Notes: generated from the sequence alone by a model not told the origin. Shown: positions 1 through 9,472, counted from the first letter of the stretch. The stretch is DNA of 9,961 nucleotides from Actinomycetota bacterium (GCA_020200615.1 JAIVIH010000271.1:1-9961), one strand, 5' to 3'. Made by a program: numbers and translations.

Positions 1-1
1 G

Positions 2-309
2 CCCACGTCCTGCCCCCACGGGTTCCCCATCCCCGCTCCCGAAGTGGGGGAGATCCCCACCCTGCCCCCCCTGTACGACCTCGAACCGGGTGAGGTGGCC
101 GTGGTGGCTGTCCCCGGGTCTATCGACCCCGCCGTCGTCGAGTTCCTCGACACCCTGGGCCTGCGCCCCGGCGTACGGGTCGAGGTTCTCGAGAAGCACC
201 CCTTCGATGGGCCGCTGGTCGTCCGTGTGGACGGGCAGGCCCGCACCCTGGGCGACAAGGTCGCCCGCCAGATCTATGTCAAAGCCGAGTCCAGGAGGCA
301 ACAGTCGGC

Positions 310-313
<4 letters not shown>
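2..313 (+). CDS. DtxR-family metal-dependent transcriptional repressor, C-terminal part (5' end outside window)
   Basis: The reading frame is open from the left edge (base 2), so the N-terminal winged-helix and dimerisation/metal-binding domains lie upstream and only the last 103 residues are visible. The visible part begins with PTSCPHGFPIP, matching the linker signature of DtxR/IdeR/MntR-type repressors (usually CPHGNPIP or SPFGNPIP). About 80 residues follow that read as the SH3-like FeoA domain: a LEPGEVAVVAV strand, a helix around DPAVVEFLDTLGLRPG, and ending VRVDGQARTLGDKVARQIYV. Such proteins repress iron- or manganese-homeostasis genes when loaded with metal. Which metal applies cannot be told, because the metal ligands are upstream. 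A GTG at 44 could pass for a start but lies after the conserved linker, so it is internal. The stop overlaps the hppA start (ATGA, 310-313), which suggests co-transcription. Confidence 0.88.
293..298 (+). promoter_or_regulatory. Shine-Dalgarno sequence of hppA
   Basis: A perfect AGGAGG lies inside the end of the DtxR-family gene, 11 bases before the ATG at 310. The spacing is slightly long, but the match is the best in the area and supports ATG 310 as the hppA start. Confidence 0.6.
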
Positions 314-2500
<2,187 letters not shown>

Positions 2501-2502
2501 CC

Positions 2503-2547
2503 GGCGCTGGGGCCTCGCCCACGGCGGACGGGCGGGCCCACAGCGCC
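2503..2547. terminator. Strong bulged hairpin between convergent hppA and dedA, probable bidirectional terminator
   Basis: Three stacked stems: GGCGCTG/CAGCGCC (2503-2509 with 2541-2547), GGGCC/GGCCC (2510-2514 with 2535-2539) and CGCCC/GGGCG (2516-2520 with 2530-2534). Single-base bulges lie at T2515 and A2540, and the loop is 9 bases (2521-2529). That gives 17 GC-rich pairs starting 3 bases after the hppA stop and 47 bases beyond the dedA stop on the other strand. There is no clear T-tract on either side, which is common for actinobacterial terminators. The structure is seen directly; the termination role is inferred. Confidence 0.65.
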
Positions 2548-2593
2548 AGTGAACCAAATCTGACCCATAAGTACAGCGTTGGCAAGTGCAACT

Positions 2594-3226
2594 TCACTCG
2601 TCGCCGTCAATACCCCGGGCTTCGACCAATCCGTCCTCCGGCTTCTCGCGGCGTAGGCGCAGCACCTCACGGGCGATGGGGACGAAAGAAGCCAGCAGGA
2701 TGACGCCCACGATGGGCAGGAGGTAGCGGTCGATGTCGGGCACGGCCTCCCCGAGGACGTAGCCGACCGTGGTCACTCCCACGGCCCAGAGAAATCCGCC
2801 GACGACGTTGTAGGTGACGAACTGCCGGTACCGCATCTGCCCCACCCCGGCCAGCACCGGGGTGAAGGTGCGCACGAGGGGGATGAACCGGGCCAGGACG
2901 ACGGTCTTGGGGCCCTGCTCCTCGAAGTAGCGCCGGGCCCGCTCCAGGTGGCTCCGGCGAAACAGCCGGGAGTCGGGGCGACGGTAGAGGGCCGGTCCTA
3001 CACGGCTCCCGAAGGCGTAACCGACCTGGTCACCGGCTACGGCGGCCACGAAGCAGCCCACGAGGATGACCGGGAAGTTGAGCACCCCCTGCGACGCCAG
3101 CAAGCCGGCGGTGACGAGAAGGGAGTCGCCCGGTAGGAAGAACCCCACGAGCAGCCCCGACTCGGCGAAGACGATGGCGAACAGGCCGAGCGTGCCGAAT
3201 GTCTCGATGAGGGTCTTGGGGTCCAC
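2594..3226 (-). CDS. DedA-family (SNARE-associated/VTT) integral membrane protein
   Basis: This 210-residue protein starts at GTG (3224-3226 on the minus strand). DedA proteins are inner-membrane proteins needed for envelope integrity and proton-motive-force or pH tolerance. Members of the superfamily act in lipid transport, and some bacterial members are implicated in recycling undecaprenyl phosphate. Visible features are ESGLLVGFFLPGDSLL near the N-terminus, the hydrophobic ARFIPLVRTFTPVLAG re-entrant region, and a basic tail (RREKPEDGLVEARG). E22, D34, R113 and R119 reproduce exactly the spacing of the functionally required E39, D51, R130 and R136 of E. coli YqjA, so the protein is probably functional. 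The length is usual for the family. It is convergent with hppA and divergent from topA. No Shine-Dalgarno is visible; a -10 element 7 bases before the GTG suggests leaderless translation. The substrate cannot be assigned. Confidence 0.92.
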   Translation of the reverse strand: MDPKTLIETFGTLGLFAIVFAESGLLVGFFLPGDSLLVTAGLLASQGVLNFPVILVGCFVAAVAGDQVGYAFGSRVGPALYRRPDSRLFRRSHLERARRYFEEQGPKTVVLARFIPLVRTFTPVLAGVGQMRYRQFVTYNVVGGFLWAVGVTTVGYVLGEAVPDIDRYLLPIVGVILLASFVPIAREVLRLRREKPEDGLVEARGIDGDE

Positions 3227-3233
3227 CTACACG

Positions 3234-3239
3234 ACCGTA
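3234..3239 (-). promoter_or_regulatory. Candidate -10 element for a leaderless dedA transcript
   Basis: On the minus strand TACGGT (fits TAnnnT) ends 7 bases before the GTG start of the DedA gene. This would place transcription start at or next to the start codon, consistent with the lack of a ribosome-binding site. The -35 region is weak. Inferred from spacing only. Confidence 0.4.
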
Positions 3240-3286
3240 GACTGTGTTTCCCGCGGCGAGCACCCTCGTGGCTGGTCCTGCCCGCC

Positions 3287-3316
3287 TTGACAGGCGGCTG
3301 CCGGGATGCCAAACCT
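3287..3316 (+). promoter_or_regulatory. Candidate topA promoter
   Basis: A perfect TTGACA (3287-3292) is followed after 18 bases by AAACCT (3311-3316), a weak -10 that keeps only the second-position A and final T. An alternative is TAGACT at 3238-3243 with TTGGGG at 3216-3221 (16-base spacer), which would overlap the dedA start and give a leader of about 150 bases. Neither is decisive. Confidence 0.3.
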
Positions 3317-3324
3317 CTCGCGGC

Positions 3325-3340
3325 GCAGGTTTCGACCTGC
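3325..3340 (+). other. TTCG-loop hairpin in the topA leader
   Basis: GCAGGT (3325-3330), loop TTCG (3331-3334) and ACCTGC (3335-3340) form a perfect 6-bp stem with a tetraloop, about 60 bases before the topA start. It has no T-tract, so it is not an obvious terminator. It may be a leader structure or chance; no function is claimed. Confidence 0.35.
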
Positions 3341-3393
3341 CGGGCGGCCTGCAGTCAAATCCGGGCTGTGACCGTCTCCGCCCGACCAGAGAA

Positions 3394-3399
3394 AAAGGA
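3394..3399 (+). promoter_or_regulatory. Ribosome-binding site deciding the topA start
   Basis: AAAGGA lies 3 bases before the GTG at 3403 in an A-rich patch, unusual in this GC-rich DNA. Spacing is short, but this GTG opens directly onto the family N-terminus (VPKPLVIVESPAKA), so it is preferred over the in-frame upstream extension. Confidence 0.55.
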
Positions 3400-3402
3400 C
3401 AC

Positions 3403-6066
3403 GTGCCCAAACCGCTCGTCATCGTGGAGTCGCCGGCCAAGGCCAGGACCATCGCCCGGTTCCTGGGGTCGGATTACGTCGTCGAGTCGTCCGTCGGCCA
3501 CATCCGGGATCTCCCTCGCGACTCCAAGGACATCCCGGCCGCGTACAAGGGCGAGTCGTGGGCCCGCATCGGGGTCGACGTAGAGAACGGGTTCAAGCCC
3601 CTCTACATCGTCCTGCCCGAGAAGAAGTCGGTCATCGCCAACCTGAAGCGGCAACTCAAGGACGCCGACGAGCTCTATCTCGCCACCGACGAGGATCGCG
3701 AGGGTGAGTCCATCGCCTGGCACCTGCTCGAGGTCCTGTCCCCTCCGGCTCGGGTCCCCGTCAAGCGCATGGTGTTCCACGAGATCACGGCGGCGGCCAT
3801 CCGCCACGCCGTCGACAACTGGCGGGAGCTCGACCGGCGGCTGGTGGACGCCCAGGAGGCCCGGCGCATCCTGGACCGGCTCTACGGCTACGAGGTCTCA
3901 CCCGTGCTGTGGAAGAAGGTCCTTCCCCGGCTCTCGGCCGGACGGGTCCAGAGCGTGGCCACCCGGATCCTGGTCGAGCGGGAGCGGGCCCGCATGCGGT
4001 TCCGTGCCGCCGGCTACGCCGACGTGGAGGGCACGTTTACACCGGGTGACGGCGCCAATGCCGCCGAGCGGTTCACCGCCTCGCTGGTGGCCCTGGACGG
4101 CGTGCGCCTGGCCACGGGGCGTGATTTCGACGAGAGCGGGCAGCTCAAGGCCGGTGCCGCGCTGGCCCATCTCGACGTCGCCGCCGCTCAGACTCTCGTA
4201 CAAGCCCTCCAAGGGGCCGAGTTCGCGGTTCGCTCGGTCGAGGAGAAGCCCTACCGTCGTACGCCCTACCCGCCGTTTATGACGTCGACCCTGCAGCAGG
4301 AGGCGGGTCGCAAGCTCAGGTACACGTCGGCCCGCACCATGAGCGTCGCCCAGAAGCTGTACGAGAACGGCTACATCACCTACATGCGGACCGACAGCAC
4401 CTTCCTGTCGGAGACCGCGGTGGCCGCGGCCCGCTCCCAGGCGGCCCAGCTCTACGGCCCCGAGTACGTGCCCGCCGAGCCCCGGCGGTACGAGAAGAAG
4501 GTGCGCAACGCCCAGGAGGCCCACGAGGCCATCCGCCCCGCGGGCGACACCTTCCGCACGCCCGAGCAGGTGTCGAGGGACCTGAAGAGCGACGAGCTCG
4601 CCCTCTACGACCTCATCTGGAAGCGCACCGTCGCCTCCCAGATGGCCGATGTCCGGGGACGCAGCCTGCAGGTGCGGCTGGGCGCCACCGCCCCGGTCAC
4701 CGGTCAGGACGCCGAGTTCGCCGCCACTGGGAAGACCATCGAGTTCCCCGGGTTCCTGCGGGCCTACGTCGAGGGCTCGGACGACCCGGACGCCCAGCTG
4801 GAGGACCGTGAGGTACGTCTCCCCCCGCTGCAGCCTCGCGATCCCCTGGCCGCGCTCGCCTTGGAGCCCAAGGACCACACCACCCAGCCGCCCGCCCGGT
4901 TCACGGAAGCCTCCCTGGTGAAGGCTCTGGAGGACCGGGGCGTGGGCCGTCCTTCCACCTACGCCACCATCATCGGCACCATTCAGGACCGGGACTACGC
5001 GTGGAAGCGGGGGTCGGCCCTGGTGCCCTCCTTCACCGCCTTCGCCGTGGTGGGCCTGCTCGAGCAGCACTTCAAGGAACTGGTCGATTACGACTTCACC
5101 GCCCGCATGGAGGACGACCTCGACCAGATCGCCGCCGGCCGGGAGGAAGCCTTGCCGTGGCTGAATCGGTTCTACTGGGGGAACGGCAGCGCCGGGTTGA
5201 AGGGGCTGGTGGGCGACGATCGCACGGCGGCCATCGATGCCCGTGAGGTGAACTCGATCCCGATCGGCCAGGACTCCGAGGGCCGGGACATCGTCGTCCG
5301 GGTCGGCCGCTACGGTCCCTACATCCTCAGGGGCGAGGAGACGGCGGCCATCCCCGAGGGGACGGCCCCCGACGAGATCACGGTGGAGCGGGCCGAGGAG
5401 CTGCTGTCCGCCCCGAGCGGCGACCGGGAGCTGGGCGCCGATCCCGAGACCGGCCTGCCGGTGATCGCCAGGGCCGGGAGGTTCGGGCCCTACATCCAGC
5501 TGGGCGAGGCCATCGACAGCAAGCAGAAGCCCAAGACGGCGTCCCTGTTCAAGACCATGAACCTGGAGACCGTCACCCTCGAACAGGCCCTCGAGCTGCT
5601 GCGGCTTCCGCGGGTGCTCGGCAACGATCCCGTCGACGGGGCCGAGATCACGGCCCAGAACGGGCGCTACGGGCCCTACATCCAGAAGAAGGGCGCGGAG
5701 TCCCGCAGCCTCGAGGACGAGAGCCAGCTGTTCACCGTCACCCTCGAGGACGCGCTGGCCCGGTTGGCGCAGCCCAAGCAGGGCCGGGGTCCGCGGGCGG
5801 CCGCGGGTCCCCTGCGGGAGTTGGGCGAGGACCCGGTGGCCAAGGCGCCGGTCGTGGTCCGGGAAGGCCGCTTCGGGCCCTACGTGACCGACGGCACGAC
5901 CAATGCCTCGCTCCGCAAGGGGGACACGGTGGAAGAGATCACGCTCGAGCGGGCGGCCGAGCTCCTCGCCGATCGGAGGGAGCGGGGCGACGCCCCCAAG
6001 CGCAAGCCGGCGCGCCGCGCCCCGGCCAAGAGCAAGGCCAAGGCCAAGACGAAGGCCAAGGAGTAA
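3403..6066 (+). CDS. topA: DNA topoisomerase I (type IA), actinobacterial form
   Basis: This 887-residue enzyme relaxes negatively supercoiled DNA by transient single-strand cleavage through a 5'-phosphotyrosine link. The Toprim domain opens the protein with IVESPAK (catalytic E9) and contains ATDEDREGES (D96, D98, E100 for Mg2+). The RLSAGRVQSVA region and the active-site segment YITYMRTDST follow, with nucleophile Y327 (E. coli Y319). The C-terminal half has no CxxC zinc fingers. It carries four repeats with the signature GR(Y/F)GPY at about residues 635, 692, 754 and 822, then a lysine/alanine-rich tail (about 863-887). This arrangement is known in mycobacterial and Streptomyces TopA, where the tail aids DNA binding and processivity. 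GTG 3403 is chosen because the Toprim strand begins at residue 4; the open frame extends to 3244, but that part is unlike coding sequence of the family. It heads a probable cluster with the MFS gene, tmk and holB. Confidence 0.97.
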   Translation: MPKPLVIVESPAKARTIARFLGSDYVVESSVGHIRDLPRDSKDIPAAYKGESWARIGVDVENGFKPLYIVLPEKKSVIANLKRQLKDADELYLATDEDREGESIAWHLLEVLSPPARVPVKRMVFHEITAAAIRHAVDNWRELDRRLVDAQEARRILDRLYGYEVSPVLWKKVLPRLSAGRVQSVATRILVERERARMRFRAAGYADVEGTFTPGDGANAAERFTASLVALDGVRLATGRDFDESGQLKAGAALAHLDVAAAQTLVQALQGAEFAVRSVEEKPYRRTPYPPFMTSTLQQEAGRKLRYTSARTMSVAQKLYENGYITYMRTDSTFLSETAVAAARSQAAQLYGPEYVPAEPRRYEKKVRNAQEAHEAIRPAGDTFRTPEQVSRDLKSDELALYDLIWKRTVASQMADVRGRSLQVRLGATAPVTGQDAEFAATGKTIEFPGFLRAYVEGSDDPDAQLEDREVRLPPLQPRDPLAALALEPKDHTTQPPARFTEASLVKALEDRGVGRPSTYATIIGTIQDRDYAWKRGSALVPSFTAFAVVGLLEQHFKELVDYDFTARMEDDLDQIAAGREEALPWLNRFYWGNGSAGLKGLVGDDRTAAIDAREVNSIPIGQDSEGRDIVVRVGRYGPYILRGEETAAIPEGTAPDEITVERAEELLSAPSGDRELGADPETGLPVIARAGRFGPYIQLGEAIDSKQKPKTASLFKTMNLETVTLEQALELLRLPRVLGNDPVDGAEITAQNGRYGPYIQKKGAESRSLEDESQLFTVTLEDALARLAQPKQGRGPRAAAGPLRELGEDPVAKAPVVVREGRFGPYVTDGTTNASLRKGDTVEEITLERAAELLADRRERGDAPKRKPARRAPAKSKAKAKTKAKE

Positions 6067-6092
6067 GGCCGGTCTGCGCCGGTATGGCGTCC

Positions 6093-6098
6093 TAGCCT
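6093..6098 (+). promoter_or_regulatory. Candidate -10 element for a leaderless transcript of the MFS gene
   Basis: TAGCCT (fits TAnnnT) ends exactly 7 bases before the GTG at 6106, the same geometry as in front of the DedA gene. It would let the MFS-tmk-holB group be transcribed separately from topA. The -35 region is not recognisable. Confidence 0.4.
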
Positions 6099-6105
6099 GC
6101 ACGCC

Positions 6106-7662
6106 GTGGCCGAGCCGGACGAGAGGGAGTCGGGGGTGAAGGGCTGGCTCCAGCGCCGAAAGTCGGTGCTGCGGGGCGAGTTGCTCCCGCCCGGCCCGGG
6201 CCCGATCGGCCCTCTGAGCGGGGAGCAGGGCCCGAGCGGCCCTCTGAGCGGGGAGCAGGGCCCGAGCGGGGACCCCGACCCCGACGCAGCTACGGAGCCG
6301 ATGGCCGCCGTACCTCCGGGGGGCCCGACGGCGGACGAGCCCGCGGGGCCCAAGCTCCTAGGGTCCAGCTCCTTCTTCCGGCTGTGGCTGGCCCAGGTGG
6401 TGTCATCCCTCGGCGACTGGCTCGGCCTGGTGGCCGTCCTCTCGCTGGCCGCCCGCATCGGCGGCAGCTCACCCGAGGCGGCGGTGGGCATCGTCATGAG
6501 CGCCCGGATGGTGCCCGGGTTCTTCTTCGGGTCGGTGGCGGGAGTGCTGGTCGACCGCTGGGACCGCAAGCGGGTGATGGTCACCTGCGACATCGGCCGC
6601 GGATTCGTCCTCGCCACCCTCCCCTTCATCGACACCGTCTGGGGCCTCTTCGTGGCCTCCCTCCTCCTCGAGGTCTTTACCCTGCTGTGGTCGCCGGCCA
6701 AGGAGGCGTCGGTTCCCAATCTGGTGCCCATCAGTAGGTTGGCCAGCGCCAACTCCCTCTCCCTGGCTGCCGCCTACGGCACATTTCCCATCGGCTCGGC
6801 CCTGTTCGCCTCCCTCACCAAGGTGGCCGAGTTCGTGGGTCGCCACGCTGGAGCCCTCGACTTCCTCGAGCTCAACCAGGAATCGCTGGCCATCTACGTC
6901 GACGTGCTGACGTTCTTCACATCGGCCGCCCTCATCTCCTCGCTGACGCTCCCCCAGCACGCCCGGCAAGGGGGCCGGATCGAGCTGGGGCGCACGTTCA
7001 CCGAGCTCAAGGAAGGCTGGAGCTTCATCGGGACCAGCCCCGTCGTGCGGTCGGTGATGATCGGCCTGGGGACGGGCCTGGTGGGCGGGGGCATGGTGGC
7101 TCCCCTGGGGCCGACCTTCGCCAACCAGGTGCTCAATGCCGGACCGCCCGGTTTCGGGCTACTCCTCTTCGCCCTGGGCATGGGGGTCGCCACCGGCGTA
7201 GTGGGCGTGTCGACCATCCAGCAGCGCCTCCCCCACGCCCGCCTCTTCCCCCTGGCCGTCTTGGGAGCCGGAGTGGCGATGTTGGTCGCCGCGTCCACGT
7301 CCCGGCTGGGCCTGACCATGCTCGTCATCGGGGTGATGGGTGTGTGCGCCGGCGCCGTCTACGTGCTGGGATTCACAATCCTCCAGGAGAACGTGGAGGA
7401 CGAGATGCGGGGCCGGATCTTCGCCACCCTCTACACGCTCACCCGGCTGTGCCTGCTCGTCGCCCTGACCCTGGCTCCGCTGGCCGCCGGCCTCCTCGAC
7501 CGTCTTTCCAACCGCCTGTTCGACGGTGAGATCGAGATCTGGGGAGCCACCATCGAGCTTCAAGGGGTCCGGGTGACCCTCTGGCTGGGCGGCGTCATCA
7601 TCCTAGTCGCCGGCGTGCTGGCCGCCCGGACCATGCGGGCCCGAACCGCGGCGGAGCCATGA
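6106..7662 (+). CDS. MFS transporter (MFS_3/EntS-like exporter family)
   Basis: 518 residues. The first about 85 are hydrophilic and probably disordered, rich in Gly, Pro and acidic residues, with a tandem GPLSGEQGPS-type repeat. The rest is a polytopic membrane protein with about 12 hydrophobic segments. It includes MFS motif A (GVLVDRWDRKRV, residues about 146-157, between helices 2 and 3) and the helix 4-5 signature SPAKEASVPNLVP...LASANSLS typical of the MFS_3 group, whose members include the enterobactin exporter EntS and macrolide or multidrug exporters. Substrate unknown. The GTG at 6106 is chosen because a TAnnnT -10 box precedes it by 7 bases and codons from 6106 on are G/C-ending. 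A GTG at 6136 with GGGAG 6 bases upstream is a good alternative (508 residues). It starts 39 bases after topA and overlaps tmk by 4 bases (ATGA). Confidence 0.9.
   Translation: MAEPDERESGVKGWLQRRKSVLRGELLPPGPGPIGPLSGEQGPSGPLSGEQGPSGDPDPDAATEPMAAVPPGGPTADEPAGPKLLGSSSFFRLWLAQVVSSLGDWLGLVAVLSLAARIGGSSPEAAVGIVMSARMVPGFFFGSVAGVLVDRWDRKRVMVTCDIGRGFVLATLPFIDTVWGLFVASLLLEVFTLLWSPAKEASVPNLVPISRLASANSLSLAAAYGTFPIGSALFASLTKVAEFVGRHAGALDFLELNQESLAIYVDVLTFFTSAALISSLTLPQHARQGGRIELGRTFTELKEGWSFIGTSPVVRSVMIGLGTGLVGGGMVAPLGPTFANQVLNAGPPGFGLLLFALGMGVATGVVGVSTIQQRLPHARLFPLAVLGAGVAMLVAASTSRLGLTMLVIGVMGVCAGAVYVLGFTILQENVEDEMRGRIFATLYTLTRLCLLVALTLAPLAAGLLDRLSNRLFDGEIEIWGATIELQGVRVTLWLGGVIILVAGVLAARTMRARTAAEP
6201..6270 (+). 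repeat. 30-bp in-frame tandem repeat (about 2.3 copies) in the MFS gene
   Basis: Copies start at 6201 and 6231, with a partial third at 6261-6269. The first two differ only at 6206 (T versus G). The unit encodes ten residues (P-I/S-G-P-L-S-G-E-Q-G), giving a collagen-like Gly/Pro-rich stretch in the cytoplasmic N-terminal tail. Because 30 is a multiple of three, copy-number change would keep the frame. Confidence 0.9.
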
Positions 7663-8276
7663 GGGGGCGGCTGATCGCCTTCGAGGGCGGCGAGGGCAGC
7701 GGCAAGTCGACCCAGGCGAGGTTGCTGGCGACCCGGATGGACGCGCTGCTCACCCACGAGCCAGGGGGCACCGCCCTTGGACGAGGCATCCGAAACCTGG
7801 TGCTGGACCCGTCGGCGGCTGGCATCGACGATCGGGCCGAAGCGCTGCTCATGGCGGCCGACCGGGCGCAGCACGTGGCCGAGGTGATACGCCCGGCTCT
7901 CGATCGGGGCCAGCACGTGGTCACCGATCGGTTCTCGGGCTCGACCATGGCCTACCAGGGGTACGGACGGGGCCTCGACCTGGCCGAGCTGGCCCGGCTG
8001 AGCGCTTGGTCTGCTGGGGGGATCGAGGCCGATCTGGTGGTGCTGCTGGACGTACCCCTCGACGTGGCCGCTGCTCGACGTTCCCAGGCAACGGACCGGA
8101 TGGAGGCCCAGGACGAGGACTTCCACGCCCGGGTCACCGCCGGGTATCGGGAGTTGGCCGCGGCCGATCCCGAGCGATGGTCGCTGGTCGACGGCTGCGG
8201 GTCGGTCGAGGACGTGGCCGCCCGCGTACTGGCCGTGGTCCTGACCGGCCTCGAGCCCCCCGCGGGGCCGATGTGA
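7659..8276 (+). CDS. tmk: Thymidylate kinase (dTMP kinase)
   Basis: This 205-residue cytoplasmic enzyme phosphorylates dTMP to dTDP with ATP, an essential step toward dTTP. The P-loop is FEGGEGSGKST (residues 8-18, K16). The dTMP-binding segment is THEPGGT (32-38), where His33 replaces the usual Arg of TREPGGT. The DR(Y/F) motif is TDRFSGSTMAYQG (D90, R91). The LID region RRSQATDRMEAQDEDF follows, with arginines as in the E. coli-type enzyme. The strand between the P-loop helix and THEPGG is somewhat shorter than in many homologues, but the total length is usual. The ATG overlaps the MFS stop (ATGA) and the gene ends in ATGTGA, whose GTG is the holB start. Translational coupling in one operon is likely. 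Adjacent tmk and holB is a common bacterial arrangement. Confidence 0.96.
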   Translation: MRGRLIAFEGGEGSGKSTQARLLATRMDALLTHEPGGTALGRGIRNLVLDPSAAGIDDRAEALLMAADRAQHVAEVIRPALDRGQHVVTDRFSGSTMAYQGYGRGLDLAELARLSAWSAGGIEADLVVLLDVPLDVAAARRSQATDRMEAQDEDFHARVTAGYRELAAADPERWSLVDGCGSVEDVAARVLAVVLTGLEPPAGPM

Positions 8277-9403
8277 CCGGCCCGGGCGAGGAGGGTGGGC
8301 GCGTCTTCGACCGCCTCGTAGGGCAGCGGCCGGCCGTGCGCCAGTTGCGCGCCGCGGCCCGCACTCCGGTGCACGCCTACCTGCTGGTGGGCCCGCCCGG
8401 AGGAGGCAAGCGGCCGGCGGCCCGGGCCTTTGCCGCGGCGCTGCTCTGCCCGCAGGGTGGCTGCGGCACGTGCGATGTGTGCACCCGCGTCCTGTCCGAC
8501 ATCCACCCCGATGCGGTGGTCGTCGAGCGGGAGGGGGCGTCGATCAGCGTCCCCCAGGCCCAGGAGATCAGGCGCCTGGCCATGCGCTCCCCCAACGAAT
8601 GTCACCGCAAGGTGCTGACCCTCGTGGACTTCCACCTGGTCCTCACGGCGGGCCCCACCCTCCTCAAGATCGTCGAGGAGCCACCGGGCAGCACCGTGTT
8701 CGTGATCCTGGCCGAGCACGTGCCGCCCGAGCTGGTGACGATCGCCTCGCGCTGCGTACGCATCGACTTCCGGAGCCTCGCTCCCTCCGAGCTGGTCCAG
8801 GCCCTGGTCGGCGAAGGGGTGGACGAGGCCACGGCCTCCCGCGTGGCCGAAGCGGCGGGCGGCAGGCTCGACCGGGCGCGGCTCCTGGCCTCCGACCCCG
8901 GCTTCGAGGACCGCCGCCGCGCCTGGCAGTCCCTCCCCACTCGCCTGGACGGGACAGGGGCCACAGTCTCGCTCCTCGCGGCCGAGCTGGTGGAACTGCT
9001 GGCCTCGGCTGCGGTCGGGCCGCTGGAGGAGCGCCACGCCGAGGAGCGGGCCGCCCTCGAGGCCCGGATCGAGCGCTCGGGCGAGCGGGGCTCGGGTCGG
9101 AAGCAGCTCCAGGAGCGCCACCGGCGAGAACTGCGCCGCCTTCGGGCCGACGAGCTGCGCTACGGTCTCGCCCTGCTCGCCGACGCCTACGGGCAGGCTC
9201 TGGCCGGCGGAAGCGCCCAGACAGGCCGCGGTTGTCTCACGTCGCTCGAGGCGATTCAAGCGGCGGCCGAGGCCATCGTCCGCAACCCCAACGAGCTGCT
9301 CTTCCTCCAGGCTCTCCTGCTGAAGCTGGCGCCGCTCCCGGCTACGAGCGGGGACGGGCGCCCCCCTTCCGACGCGCGATACTCGGCGGCACCGCCCGGG
9401 TAG
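8273..9403 (+). CDS. holB: DNA polymerase III delta prime subunit (clamp-loader component)
   Basis: This 376-residue AAA+ protein of the clamp loader helps place the beta clamp on primed DNA. It opens with VFDRLVGQRPAVRQLRAAA. The P-loop GPPGGGKRPA (residues 40-49) keeps K46 but has Arg where Thr or Ser is needed, so ATP hydrolysis is unlikely; degenerate P-loops are normal for delta prime. A zinc module C59-C64-C67-C70 follows, then LLKIVEEPPGSTVFVIL and the SRC motif (159-161), the arginine finger that serves the neighbouring subunit. The C-terminal domain contains a charged helical stretch (ERHAEERAALEARIERSGER...). The GTG at 8273 overlaps the tmk stop (GTGA); the open frame reaches further upstream inside tmk, but the family N-terminus begins here. 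The tail after LLKLAPLP looks non-conserved. The TAG stop lies inside the tRNA-Thr gene. Confidence 0.94.
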   Translation: MTGPGEEGGRVFDRLVGQRPAVRQLRAAARTPVHAYLLVGPPGGGKRPAARAFAAALLCPQGGCGTCDVCTRVLSDIHPDAVVVEREGASISVPQAQEIRRLAMRSPNECHRKVLTLVDFHLVLTAGPTLLKIVEEPPGSTVFVILAEHVPPELVTIASRCVRIDFRSLAPSELVQALVGEGVDEATASRVAEAAGGRLDRARLLASDPGFEDRRRAWQSLPTRLDGTGATVSLLAAELVELLASAAVGPLEERHAEERAALEARIERSGERGSGRKQLQERHRRELRRLRADELRYGLALLADAYGQALAGGSAQTGRGCLTSLEAIQAAAEAIVRNPNELLFLQALLLKLAPLPATSGDGRPPSDARYSAAPPG

Positions 9404-9465
9404 CTCAGTGGTAGAGCAGCTCACTCGTAATGAGCAGGTCGTCGGTTCGAGTCCGACCTCGGGCT
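9394..9465 (+). tRNA. tRNA-Thr (anticodon CGU)
   Basis: A full 72-base cloverleaf is visible. The acceptor stem is GCCCGGG/CTCGGGC (one G-T pair), then TA and the D-arm GCTC-AGTGGTA-GAGC. The anticodon arm is GCTCA-CTCGTAA-TGAGC with anticodon CGT, reading ACG (Thr). The variable loop is AGGTC, the T-arm is GTCGG-TTCGAGT-CCGAC, and the discriminator base is T. CCA is not encoded (CAA follows). The first ten bases overlap the 3' end of holB, so the tRNA may be processed out of the holB transcript by RNase P unless an internal promoter exists. Confidence 0.97.
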
Positions 9466-9472
9466 CAAAAGG

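Noticed and set aside
3244..3402. N-terminal extension of topA to base 3244
   Set aside because: The extension has no similarity to the family and covers promoter-like sequence; the Toprim start follows GTG 3403 directly.
3898..6102. A 734-codon open frame on the minus strand across topA
   Set aside because: Antisense shadow of GC-rich coding sequence; composition is low-complexity Gly/Leu/Arg with no family motif, while the plus strand is clearly topA.
7952..9424. A 490-codon minus-strand open frame across tmk, holB and the tRNA
   Set aside because: Shadow of two well-supported genes; no recognisable motifs.
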